A DNA stretch of 64,000 nucleotides from Nostoc sp. NMS9 (GCF_017114995.1 NZ_JABXKL010000088.1:28914-92913), one strand, 5' to 3'; counted from the stretch's first letter, positions 36,103 through 44,079 are shown. Notes: generated by a model not told the origin, from the letters alone. Numbers and translations are program-made.

Positions 36103-36225
36103 CCAACAAACGCGCAAATCTTGGGTTTCGTTCTTCAATACAATTTGTTTGGCAGTGGTGGTCTATTTGCAACTCTAACTGGTACGCCAACTCTCACGGC
36201 ATCAGATTTTGTCTTGCAAGCGTAG
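36103..36225 (+). pseudogene. 3' remnant of a surface/adhesin-type protein gene
   Basis: A 40-codon stretch after a stop codon, with no start codon, reads ...LFGSGGLFATLTGTPTLTAS followed by DFVLQA and a stop. This resembles the C-terminal end of long cyanobacterial hemolysin-type or calcium-binding repeat proteins. No upstream part of such a gene remains; the minisatellite occupies that position. The identification rests on a short segment and is tentative. Confidence 0.35.
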
Positions 36226-36291
36226 TTCCTCCAAAACACGAAACTACTAGCTCGGAATTTTGAAATTGAATCCTTTACTAACAAAGCTGGA

Positions 36292-37206
36292 CTATTTAGA
36301 TAGACGAGTCATTTCAAACAATTGCTGGGCATTACTTCCTAAAAAAGCATCAAAAAATATCTGCTTTCCAGGTTCCACATCTACTAGATAGCGCTGGGCA
36401 ATTTCATAATAGGCGTAAGTCCAAGGGATTTGAATTTCTGCACCACTGTTATCATCTAACACCGTCACCATTTCTGTTACTGCTTGAGTTGCGGTTTGCC
36501 GCAAACCACAAGCAACATTTCCCTCTATCTCTGCTTTCATTGGTACACCCAGGTTAGCCAAAGCATTGGCGGTAGTATCAATATCTGGATATTCTGGGGT
36601 ATTCTGTCCGTTAACGTAGCCTGTAAAGTGATTGACAGCATATCCGTGCAGCAACACCCAAGCCCCATACTGAGTAACCTGATTCACCTCTTCGACAACC
36701 GAACGCTGGGGAGGTAGCCAAGGGCGGGTGAAGACTTGCTGGAGTTGTTTGGCGATAGTTTCAAGGTTCCCGTCTTTTTGTAGAAAAGTGAGGGGTGAGG
36801 TCAGTTTGTCTGGGATTGAAGATACTGTTTTAAAGATGAGTTGAGCAATATTAGCAGGCAATTCATCGACAATCAACTCGCTGATAAACAGCTTGGGTAA
36901 GTTAAATTCCTCTTGCTGTGGATGACGATAATGACGGGCGTACAAATGAGTTTGAGCAAAAGTATACTCTCCAGCCGCCACATAACCTAAAGCTTCTGCA
37001 AGTTGTCCCAGGTAGTCAATTCCCAAGTTAACTTGACCTTGTGGAGTATCTACTAATAAACGCAAAGACCGAAAGGCGATGTGGTCGTTGGCGACAGTTC
37101 CACCCGCAGCAGTAATCATTTGCTGGTAGGTACGAGCATGATTTACCCTGGCGCTGTATTCTTGCCAAAGTAATTTCCATAAATTAAGGGCAATTTCGGG
37201 TTTCAT
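36292..37206 (-). CDS. DUF1338 / HglS-like 2-oxoadipate dioxygenase family protein
   Basis: A 304-residue protein of the DUF1338 family. Characterised members (HglS of Pseudomonas, YdcJ-like) are Fe(II) enzymes that convert 2-oxoadipate to 2-hydroxyglutarate in lysine breakdown. Visible candidate metal ligands are His42 in NDHIAFRSLRL, the histidine in HGYAVNHFTG and the glutamate in TYAYYEIAQR. It lies 108 bases downstream of an aminotransferase gene on the same strand, which fits a transaminase-plus-dioxygenase pathway. The length is below the roughly 450 residues of HglS, matching the shorter family branch. Confidence 0.8.
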   Translation of the reverse strand: MKPEIALNLWKLLWQEYSARVNHARTYQQMITAAGGTVANDHIAFRSLRLLVDTPQGQVNLGIDYLGQLAEALGYVAAGEYTFAQTHLYARHYRHPQQEEFNLPKLFISELIVDELPANIAQLIFKTVSSIPDKLTSPLTFLQKDGNLETIAKQLQQVFTRPWLPPQRSVVEEVNQVTQYGAWVLLHGYAVNHFTGYVNGQNTPEYPDIDTTANALANLGVPMKAEIEGNVACGLRQTATQAVTEMVTVLDDNSGAEIQIPWTYAYYEIAQRYLVDVEPGKQIFFDAFLGSNAQQLFEMTRLSK

Positions 37207-37230
37207 ATAGATTAGTTATTTGTCAAGAGT

Positions 37231-37252
37231 AGAGACGCGATTAATCGCGTCT
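37231..37252. repeat. palindrome AGACGCGATT / AATCGCGTCT
   Basis: A near-identical second copy of the palindrome at 29948, here in the gap between the aminotransferase and DUF1338 genes. The inner 20 bases (37233-37252) are a perfect palindrome; the right outer end is changed (CTGT for CTCT). Confidence 0.85.
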
Positions 37253-37314
37253 GTGCAAGAGTCAAAAGTTAGGAAATCTCCCTCTGTGACACATTTCTCA
37301 CTCCCCTTCATCTT

Positions 37315-38634
37315 TTAAGAACTTAAAATCTCGCTGATAATCTGAAGGGCAATTTGAATTTGGTCGCTGTCGATAACTAGAGGGGGACAGAAACGAATTG
37401 CTGCTTTACCGCAACCTAGTAATAATAAACCGCGTAAAAAAGCTTCTTGAATAATGCGATCGCGCAATTTATAATCGAGATTACCTTGTTCATCCAATAA
37501 ATCTACCGCTACCATCAAACCCTTACCTCGTGGCAACGATATTCTGGGAAACCTTTGATGCAACTGGGTAAGACTAGCTTGTAATAATTCTCCCATTTGG
37601 GTAGCGTTGGTCATCAAACCACTTTCTAGCAATCGCAGTGTGGCAATACCAGCAGCACAAGCTACGGGATTACCGCCAAATGTAGTAGCGTGAGAACCGG
37701 GAGGCCAAGTCATTAACTCTGGTCTGGCAAGTATCGCTCCTAAAGGCATACCACTGGCGATACCTTTAGCAGTAGTAATGATATCAGGCATCACACCCCA
37801 ATGCTCGATCGCAAATAAGCGACCAGTCCGCCCCATCCCTGCTTGCACTTCATCCACTACCATCAGAATACCGTGGCGATCGCATATCTCCCGAATTCGC
37901 TGCAAAAAACCATCTTCGGGTACGATATATCCACCTTCTCCTTGAATTGGTTCGACTACGATCGCCGCTACTTCTTGCGGTGGTAAAATCGTCGTAAATA
38001 GCTGTTGTTCCAAGTAATCTAAGCTAGCGTGAGTGCCATAAGGGATATGAGTCACCCCAGGAACTAAAGGCCCAAAATTAGCTCGTTGCACTGCTTTGGA
38101 ACCAGTGAGAGACATTGCCCCATAAGTGCGTCCGTGAAATGCACCTAAGAATGCTACGATTAGCGATCGCTTGGTGTAATATCGAGCTAGTTTGATTGCT
38201 CCTTCGTTGGATTCTGCCCCAGAATTGGTGAAAAATACTTTTGCGGGAAACGCAGTATCACTATGCGGCTGCGGAAAAGGGGCGCGAATTGCTAATTGTT
38301 CCGCTAGTTCCACCATCGGCTCATAATAAAAATCTGTCCCTGACATGTGCAGCAAACGCGCCGACTGTTCTTGAATTGCTTTGACGACTTCCGGGTGGGC
38401 GTGTCCGGTGGCGGTAACGGCAATACCTGCGGTCATATCCAGAAATACATTGCCATCCACATCTTCTACCATACAGCCCTGACCGCGAGATACAACTAAT
38501 GGGTAATCGCGGGTATAAGAAGGAGAAGTCACAGCGCGATCGCGTTGTACAATTGCTTGAGCGCGAGGCCCAGGTAAGGAAGTGACTATACGGGGTATAC
38601 GAGGTAAATTTAGGTTAATAGGGATACTTAACAT
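37315..38634 (-). CDS. class III PLP-dependent aminotransferase
   Basis: A 439-residue omega-type aminotransferase (acetylornithine/4-aminobutyrate group). It has the cofactor phosphate loop NSGAESNEGAIKLAR, FHGRTYGAMSLTGSK, VVDEVQAGMGRTG with the pyridine-nitrogen Asp, and the Schiff-base lysine K290 in TTAKGIASGMPLG. The N-terminus (LPGPRAQAIVQRD) is typical of the 4-aminobutyrate or lysine-type branch rather than ArgD. Pairing with a DUF1338 gene suggests a 2-aminoadipate or lysine amino donor (inference). Its first 41 codons and upstream region are duplicated at 42261-42623. Confidence 0.92.
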   Translation of the reverse strand: MLSIPINLNLPRIPRIVTSLPGPRAQAIVQRDRAVTSPSYTRDYPLVVSRGQGCMVEDVDGNVFLDMTAGIAVTATGHAHPEVVKAIQEQSARLLHMSGTDFYYEPMVELAEQLAIRAPFPQPHSDTAFPAKVFFTNSGAESNEGAIKLARYYTKRSLIVAFLGAFHGRTYGAMSLTGSKAVQRANFGPLVPGVTHIPYGTHASLDYLEQQLFTTILPPQEVAAIVVEPIQGEGGYIVPEDGFLQRIREICDRHGILMVVDEVQAGMGRTGRLFAIEHWGVMPDIITTAKGIASGMPLGAILARPELMTWPPGSHATTFGGNPVACAAGIATLRLLESGLMTNATQMGELLQASLTQLHQRFPRISLPRGKGLMVAVDLLDEQGNLDYKLRDRIIQEAFLRGLLLLGCGKAAIRFCPPLVIDSDQIQIALQIISEILSS

Positions 38635-38958
38635 AATTTTTTCAACTTTTTAAAGATTACTGATGATTAAACGCTAAATGTTGATTGCTTACAGTAGCAT
38701 TTGATTCCATTGCTGTAAGAATTACGCATTTACCGAAAAAGCTTCATAGTAAAGATTTTCGTATTTGGTAAGACTTTGCCCGTTTTTATAACACAACTTC
38801 TGCAATCGCGTCATATTATATTTTTTGAAGCAAGGATAAAGCTTCACTATTGGATGGCAGGGGACAAGCTACAGAAGATTTGCGGAAGGAAGTGTATTAA
38901 ATCCACAGAATAATTGCTATATGCAAAAATTAATAAAAATCTCTGAGATAATCAACCA
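38635..38958. other. divergent leader, source of a segmental duplication
   Basis: There is no gene. Bases 38513-38800 (aminotransferase 5' end plus most of this leader) recur at 42261-42623. The right third, next to the pseudokinase gene, is unique. Promoters for both divergent genes must lie here; none is unmistakable. Confidence 0.5.
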
Positions 38959-40008
38959 ATGACTTGGGTATCTGGACAAAAGTTACACCGCGATCAGTAT
39001 GAAATTAAGCAACAGTTAGGACAGGGGAACTTCGCTATTACTTATCTTGCTGAGGATCGGGATGGCAAAAATGTTGTAATTAAAACATTGGATTCTAATT
39101 TGCTTAATCAATTAAGTAACGTAGACCGCGATCGCTTAAAATCAGGTTTTGCAGATGAATCCCGTAAACTAGCAATATGCAAACATCCGAATATTGTTCA
39201 AGTCATTGATACCTTCGAGGAAGGTGATTTAAAATGCATGGTCATGGAGTATATTCAAGGAGATAATTTAGCCAAGATTGTCCAACCGCGAGGATTTCTC
39301 CCTGAAAAAGAGGCTTTAGATTACATCCAACAAATTGGAAAAGCACTCATGGTAGTGCATGAACAAGGATTTTTGCATCGAAATGTGAAACCAAAAAATA
39401 TCATTTTGCGGGCAGGTACGTATCAGGTTGTTTTGATAAACTTCGACTTAGCACGAAGATTTGTTGATAACCCAGTGTCAAGTCGTGGTAACTTGGTTGA
39501 TAAATTTACGCCAATTGAACTGTATTCCAACTCTCCTGGACAACAGGCGCGACGTAAACCTTGGACTGATATTTATTCTCTTGCGGCAACTTTATATTTT
39601 TTATTAACAGGACAACTGCCAGAAAGTGCTATTGAGCGCCAAGATAACAATAAACGTTTAATTCCACCTAACGAATTGAATGATAAGATTAGCGATCGCG
39701 TCAATCAAGCGATTCTCCACGCAATGGAACTACAACCCGACAAGCGTCCCAAAACAGTAGAAGACTGGTTAAAGGAATTGGGTTGGAGAAGGAGATTTAC
39801 TTTTCCTAGTTTAAAAAATAAACGTTTACAGGCACTGCTAGTAGCAATCCTCGCAGCTGGCGCACTTGTAGCTAAGATAGAACCTTTGATTTCAGCACTT
39901 AATAATGGTGTTCAATTGATTGATAGATTTTTCTCAAGTCCATCAACACCGACTAATCCCTCAACACAACAAACGCCATTATCCCCCACTCAACCACAAA
40001 ATAGGTAA
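38959..40008 (+). CDS. Ser/Thr pseudokinase with C-terminal membrane anchor
   Basis: A 349-residue protein with a complete kinase fold: glycine loop QLGQGNFAITY (19-29), Lys42 in VVIKTL, Glu68 of helix C, a PIEL activation-segment end and a C-lobe DIYSLAATLYFLLTG. The two catalytic aspartates are gone: the HRD motif is H140-R141-N142 and the DFG motif is N161-F162-D163. Phosphotransfer by the usual mechanism is therefore unlikely, though ATP may still bind. A hydrophobic segment (about 289-305) and a Pro/Ser/Thr-rich tail follow. A role as scaffold or allosteric partner of the neighbouring kinase is an inference from position. Confidence 0.88.
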   Translation: MTWVSGQKLHRDQYEIKQQLGQGNFAITYLAEDRDGKNVVIKTLDSNLLNQLSNVDRDRLKSGFADESRKLAICKHPNIVQVIDTFEEGDLKCMVMEYIQGDNLAKIVQPRGFLPEKEALDYIQQIGKALMVVHEQGFLHRNVKPKNIILRAGTYQVVLINFDLARRFVDNPVSSRGNLVDKFTPIELYSNSPGQQARRKPWTDIYSLAATLYFLLTGQLPESAIERQDNNKRLIPPNELNDKISDRVNQAILHAMELQPDKRPKTVEDWLKELGWRRRFTFPSLKNKRLQALLVAILAAGALVAKIEPLISALNNGVQLIDRFFSSPSTPTNPSTQQTPLSPTQPQNR

Positions 40009-40029
40009 TAACGGCCAGCCACGCCTACG

Positions 40030-40292
40030 CAATAGTTAGTTTTGAAGTTACATTTGTTGTTTTTGCGACTCCAAAAGTTAGTTTTAAAGTCGCATTTGTT
40101 GCTTTTGCGACTCCAAAAGTTAGTTTTGAAGTCACATTTGTTGCTTTTGCGACTGCAATAGTTAGTTTTGAAGTCACATTTGTTGCTTTTGCGACTGCAA
40201 TAGTTAGTTTTGAAGTCACATTTGTTGCTTTTGCGACTGCAATAGTTAGTTTTAAAGTCGCATTTGTTGCTTTTGCGACTACAAAAGTTATT
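40030..40292. repeat. 42-bp minisatellite, six copies
   Basis: Six full 42-base units (40030, 40072, 40114, 40156, 40198, 40240) and a partial seventh. Each unit is two 21-base halves that begin TTTTGAAGTCACATTTGTTG and TTTTGCGACTSCAAWAGTTA. Copies differ at only a few positions. A minus-strand frame reads a 14-residue repeat (TSKLTIAVAKATNV), but there is no ribosome site and I regard it as non-coding. It fills the gap between the two kinase genes. Confidence 0.92.
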
Positions 40293-40431
40293 TTAGCAAT
40301 AGCCAGAAAACCTCAATCTTTGTCTCTGCGCCTCTGCGTGAGCTATCCGTCTTCTAATTCACCAACGTCAACTACCATAACTCACAAAAAGCGTGTCAGA
40401 ATAAACATTAGCCATCAATAAATGTGGGTAT

Positions 40432-41745
40432 ATGTTCTGGCAAAACGGACAGCTAATACATAACGGCAAATACAAAATAGAAAAACAGTTGGGTGGTGGC
40501 GGTTTTGCAGTTACCTACCAAGCAATGCATACCAAGCTAAACCGTCGAGTCGTCATCAAAACCCCCAACATCAGCGTCCAACGAGATCCAGATTATCCCA
40601 AATATGTTGAACGCTTCAAAAAAGAAGCACAGATGCTAGCAATGTTTTGTACAGACTCACATCCCCACATTGTGCAAGTATTCGACTTTTTTGTTGAAGA
40701 AGATGGTCGCTACTGCTTAGAGATGCAATATATAGCAGGCGAGAGTTTATGGGAATACGTGCAACGCCAAGGGAAATTACCCGAAACTGAAGCTATAAGA
40801 TACATCCGCCAAATGGGTTTAGCTTTGGTAGAGGTACATAAAAAAGGAGTCTTTCATCTTGATGTCACTCCTCCTAATATTATGCTCAACTTTAATTCAG
40901 GGATTCCTAACTCAGGCAAAGCCGTGTTGATAGATTTTGGTATTGCCGGGGATATGTCCCCACCGAGTACATTGTCTAGGTCTTTTGGTAACAAAGTATT
41001 TGCACCCTATGAGTTAACACGCAAAGGGATTCGTAACTCAACAGTTGATATCTACTGCTTGGCTGGATCATTGTACTATGCCATCACTGGACAACGCCCC
41101 ACCAATTCCTTTGATCGTAAGTATGCTCAAGATGAATTAGTATCACCAAAGCAACTTGTCCCTAGTCTTAGTGATGCTGTAAATGAAGCGATTCTGCAAG
41201 GCATGGCATTAGAGGCAAAAGATCGACCCCAGACAATGGAAGAGTGGTTGAATTTTCTCTCCTCCTCGCAAGCTAATCTAACAGAAGTGATATTAGCTTC
41301 AGATGTGGGGGTAAGTTACCAAAATCTAGAAAATTTACTCAAAGCGGGTCAATGGAAAGCAGCAAACCAAGAAACCACCATAGTCATGCTGAAAGTAGCC
41401 AAAAGAGAACGGCAAGGCTGGCTTGATTATGAATCCATTGAAAATTTTCCCTGCACAGATTTACGCACAATTGACCAATTGTGGGTAAAATACAGCAATG
41501 GTCATTTTGGCTTTAGCGTACAAAAACGTATTTGGCTAGAATGCGGTGGCAAAGTAGATTATGAAACGGAGTGTTTTTTGGGCGATCGCTTAGGCTGGCG
41601 CGATAATGAAGGCTGGGTAGGAGAAAAAAAAGTTAACTATTCGCTAGACTCTACCCAGGGGCATCTCCCAAAGGCTTTAATAATTTACCCAAAGAGTTGG
41701 AATGTTTCTTCTCTCGCGTCCAGACTTCTAAATTGTAATGTATAA
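40432..41745 (+). CDS. Ser/Thr protein kinase fused to a GUN4 domain
   Basis: A 437-residue protein. Residues 1-275 are a kinase: QLGGGGFAVTYQA, Lys43, Glu65, catalytic loop H142-L143-D144-V-T146-P-P-N149 and intact D168-F-G. The catalytic Asp is kept, but the usual Arg and Lys of HRDxK are Leu and Thr. Residues about 295-430 are a GUN4 domain (YQNLENLLKAGQWKAANQET ... FGFSVQKRIW), which in GUN4 binds porphyrins and activates Mg-chelatase. A heme- or chlorophyll-precursor-responsive kinase is a fair hypothesis. Similar fusions occur in other cyanobacteria. No membrane segment is visible. Confidence 0.9.
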   Translation: MFWQNGQLIHNGKYKIEKQLGGGGFAVTYQAMHTKLNRRVVIKTPNISVQRDPDYPKYVERFKKEAQMLAMFCTDSHPHIVQVFDFFVEEDGRYCLEMQYIAGESLWEYVQRQGKLPETEAIRYIRQMGLALVEVHKKGVFHLDVTPPNIMLNFNSGIPNSGKAVLIDFGIAGDMSPPSTLSRSFGNKVFAPYELTRKGIRNSTVDIYCLAGSLYYAITGQRPTNSFDRKYAQDELVSPKQLVPSLSDAVNEAILQGMALEAKDRPQTMEEWLNFLSSSQANLTEVILASDVGVSYQNLENLLKAGQWKAANQETTIVMLKVAKRERQGWLDYESIENFPCTDLRTIDQLWVKYSNGHFGFSVQKRIWLECGGKVDYETECFLGDRLGWRDNEGWVGEKKVNYSLDSTQGHLPKALIIYPKSWNVSSLASRLLNCNV

Positions 41746-41947
41746 AGGTTTACGAGATTTGTAAAACTTTGTGAACAAGATATATTCCACGAAGCCTTGC
41801 GGGTTCTAGCTTTTCGTTACCTGGCACTGTTTAAATAAGCGAGGTACTCAGGCGCACGCTTTGCAAACACAAAAAGCCGCAATCAATATTAGATTAGGAT
41901 ATAAATTCAATACCCAGTTTTTCAACCATGTAAATACAGGGGTAATA

Positions 41948-42220
41948 ATGACTATTAAAGAACAAATTAACCAAGAACTAGAAAAATTACCTGAACCCTT
42001 ATTGCAGGAAATTTTAGACTTTGTGCAATTTTTGCAAGTCAAACATGAAAAAAATAGTATATCTTCAGATAGCCAACCTGCTCAAACGCTTACAACAGAG
42101 CACACCTTAACAGGTTCTACTGCTGAAGATTTATTAGAATTTGTGGGCAGTTGGGAAGGTTCAGATATTAAAGGATGCCTGCAATTAGTTCATGACAGTC
42201 GGATACCTCTAGAATTGTAA
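41948..42220 (+). CDS. DUF2281-type antitoxin, partner toxin lost
   Basis: A 90-residue protein from the ATG at 41948; the open frame extends 29 codons further but that part is not family-like. The N-terminus MTIKEQINQELEKLPEPLLQ followed by EILDFVQFLQ is the DUF2281 motif found in antitoxins paired with PIN-domain toxins. The C-terminus ends in HDSRIPLEL. Two bases after its stop codon a second ATG begins MYLLDTNHCS, the standard start of a PIN (VapC-type) toxin, but that gene is cut off after about 12 codons. The antitoxin gene appears intact. Confidence 0.8.
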   Translation: MTIKEQINQELEKLPEPLLQEILDFVQFLQVKHEKNSISSDSQPAQTLTTEHTLTGSTAEDLLEFVGSWEGSDIKGCLQLVHDSRIPLEL

Positions 42221-42222
42221 TT

Positions 42223-42366
42223 ATGTATCTCTTGGATACTAATCACTGTTCCTTTTTGATGTATAAGAAGGGGAAGTTACGGCGCGATCGCGTTGTACAA
42301 TTCCTTGAGCGCGAGGCCCAGGTAAGGAAGTTACTATACGGGGTATACGAGGTAAATTTAGTTTAA
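42223..42366 (+). pseudogene. PIN/VapC-type toxin gene truncated by a duplication
   Basis: The frame begins MYLLDTNHCSFL, the beta-strand and first acidic residue of a PIN-domain RNase, two bases after the antitoxin stop. From 42261 on the DNA is a copy of the aminotransferase 5' region read backwards, so the frame continues as 34 meaningless codons to a stop at 42364. The remaining PIN acidic residues are missing, so no active toxin is expected. The junction is sharp. Confidence 0.75.
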
Positions 42367-42382
42367 TAGGAATACTTAACAT
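42239..42382 (-). pseudogene. duplicated 5' fragment of the aminotransferase gene
   Basis: On the minus strand the first 41 codons (MLSIPIKLNLPRIPRIVTSL, then PGPRAQGIVQRD and so on) match the aminotransferase at 38634 with two or three substitutions. The match breaks at the junction with the toxin gene, and a stop follows six codons later. It carries the aminotransferase start codon and leader, so it may still be transcribed toward the antitoxin gene as antisense RNA. Confidence 0.85.
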
Positions 42383-42623
42383 AATTTTTTTCTATTTTTT
42401 AAAGATTACTGATGATTAAACGCTAAAGCTTGATTGCTTACAGTAGCATTTGATTCTATTGCTGTAATAATTACGCATTTACCGAAAAATCAGAGTATAC
42501 GTCAGCGACTCAGGAAAAATACAGCTAATTTTTCCTGAATCCTCAAAGATATTTAACGAAAAAGCTTGATGGTAAGCCATTTCGTATTGTTTAAGACTCT
42601 TGCCCGTTTTTATAACACAACTT
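42261..42623. repeat. segmental duplication of 38513-38800
   Basis: This stretch matches the aminotransferase 5' end and leader over nearly its whole length, with scattered changes. One extra segment (42490-42563, 74 bases) is bounded by a 7-base direct repeat, CGAAAAA, and contains an internal hairpin (TCAGGAAAAAT/ATTTTTCCTGA). The copy has the same orientation as the source. Confidence 0.88.
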
Positions 42624-42662
42624 TTAGAAAATATCCCCTATTCCCTATTCCCTCTATGGAAA

Positions 42663-43220
42663 CTACCAGCCTCCCCTATTGCTGTAAAACTGAAACCGTC
42701 CAAAGCCGAGAAATTGACCGTGAGATTTTTCACCCACAGGGAATGCTGTAACACCCAATAAGTAAACACCAGAAAAGCTGGGATTACTCAAAGGGCGGAG
42801 GGCGATTGTAATTGTCTGTCCTGGAGTTACAGGTGGATCAAAGATTACAGAAACAGTGCGTATTTTGCTCTCGTTTATGACTGAACCTAGTTGCAGTCGC
42901 GTTTCTTTGCGATGGCGTGTGCCGACAAATGCATAGGTATCATCAAGATTGTAGCGGATGTTTTCCGGTCCCTCTTTTTGGGCGATCGTTACCTTCTGGA
43001 GGGATTCTCCAGCATTTTCCGGCAGATTGATGGTGAAATAGTAAGTTGCGCTCAAAACATTCACTTCATTGTAAGTAGTTGTCGCCTTAACAAGTGACGG
43101 CGGTTGGACGAAATAGACTAGGCCATCTCTAAGCTGCACAGCTTGAGTTACCGGAAGCGTAACTTCTCCAATACCTATTGCTAACGAGAGTGTTATTCCA
43201 AACAAAGTTGTGAGGCGCAT
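42663..43220 (-). CDS. DUF2808 secreted protein
   Basis: A 185-residue exported protein with an N-terminal signal (MRLTTLFGITLSLAIGIGEV) and a beta-rich body. The motifs YYFTINLPENAGESLQKVTI, YAFVGT and VIFDPPVTPGQTITIALRPL, and a final LGVTAFPVGEKSHGQFLGFG, place it in the DUF2808 family, which is widespread in cyanobacteria and of unknown function. It is the last of three minus-strand genes (after Spx-like and DoxX-like), with gaps of 23 and 35 bases, so they form a likely operon. Confidence 0.88.
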   Translation of the reverse strand: MRLTTLFGITLSLAIGIGEVTLPVTQAVQLRDGLVYFVQPPSLVKATTTYNEVNVLSATYYFTINLPENAGESLQKVTIAQKEGPENIRYNLDDTYAFVGTRHRKETRLQLGSVINESKIRTVSVIFDPPVTPGQTITIALRPLSNPSFSGVYLLGVTAFPVGEKSHGQFLGFGRFQFYSNRGGW

Positions 43221-43243
43221 GATTCAGATATAAAAAAACGCAC

Positions 43244-43681
43244 TTATTCTAATTCTAGTTCCTTGGGAATCAGTGACTTAGGAATGATAGAAGCTTGTTT
43301 TTCCCCAAAGGAAGATTTTGTGTACCACCAAGCCCAAGCAATTAAAACAGCTTGCAAGGGAAGTCTAACTACGTGTACCCAAGGTGAATTTGGTATATGT
43401 TCTAGCTGAATGTGATTAACCGCCATATTGATGTTGGCAGGGAAAACCGCAATAAAAAGAGCAATAAGTCCCCAAGCAGCAGCTTGACTTACAGGCGGAA
43501 CTAATAACCCAATACCACCCAAAATTTCATAAAAACCACTGAGATAAACTAATCCTAAAGGGTAAGGAAGTTGCGATGGCATAATTTTGACATAAGGTTC
43601 TGGAATCACAAAGTGTGTCACTCCAACCACAATGATGGATATAGCAAGGATGACGCGTAATGTTTCCTTATACTTCTTCAT
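43244..43681 (-). CDS. DoxX-family membrane protein
   Basis: A 145-residue protein with four hydrophobic segments: about 8-28, 40-62 (GLVYLSGFYEILGGIGLLVP), 67-85 and 105-120. The YLSGFYEILGGIGLL helix and the NINMAVNH segment are typical of DoxX/DoxD-like proteins. Some members support thiosulfate:quinone oxidation or redox homeostasis; the substrate is unknown here. It lies between the Spx/ArsC-like and DUF2808 genes in a probable operon. Confidence 0.85.
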   Translation of the reverse strand: MKKYKETLRVILAISIIVVGVTHFVIPEPYVKIMPSQLPYPLGLVYLSGFYEILGGIGLLVPPVSQAAAWGLIALFIAVFPANINMAVNHIQLEHIPNSPWVHVVRLPLQAVLIAWAWWYTKSSFGEKQASIIPKSLIPKELELE

Positions 43682-43716
43682 GGTTTTTGCTTCATTATAT
43701 ACTTGCTCTTATTACT

Positions 43717-44079
43717 TCAGTTTGACTGACGGATGTTAATCTGCAATAAAATTCCCTGATCTCTAAAGCCAACCAGCACAGCTATTCCATCTTTGACGAA
43801 AAGTGGACGTTTGAGCAGCATTGCGTCGTGAGTGAATGCATCAACCCACTGTTGATCACCCCAAGTCTTCTTTTCATCTCCTAAAGCGCGGTAGGATTGA
43901 CCAGAGGTGTTTCGCATAGGAGCAAAACCCAAAGACTTTACCCAGTTTTGAATCATCTCATGAGTCGGTGGAGTATCTTTAGTGTTGATAAACTCATGGT
44001 CAATGTTGTTGTGTTGAAGCCACGTCAAAGCTTTTTTGCAAGTGCTGCAATTGGGAATTCCGTAGACTTGAATAGACAT
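43717..44079 (-). CDS. Spx/ArsC-family thioredoxin-fold protein
   Basis: A 120-residue protein from the ATG at 44079 (MSIQVYGIPNCSTCKKALTW). The Cys-Ser-Thr-Cys pair at 11-14 is the Spx/ArsC redox site. LLKRPLFVKDGIAVLVGFRD is the conserved C-terminal substrate or cis-proline region. It lacks the features of a true arsenate reductase anchored to glutaredoxin; members of this YffB/Spx group are regulators or thiol-dependent reductases. It is the first gene of the three-gene minus-strand set. Confidence 0.88.
   Translation of the reverse strand: MSIQVYGIPNCSTCKKALTWLQHNNIDHEFINTKDTPPTHEMIQNWVKSLGFAPMRNTSGQSYRALGDEKKTWGDQQWVDAFTHDAMLLKRPLFVKDGIAVLVGFRDQGILLQINIRQSN

Noticed and set aside
40025..40219. 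Minus-strand frame with 14-residue repeats (TSKLTIAVAKATNV)
   Set aside because: It is the product of a 42-bp minisatellite whose unit length is a multiple of three. No ribosome site precedes it, and the frame ends with the repeat.
40030..40292. Possible CRISPR array
   Set aside because: Units are contiguous tandem copies with no unique spacers, and no cas gene is in the window.
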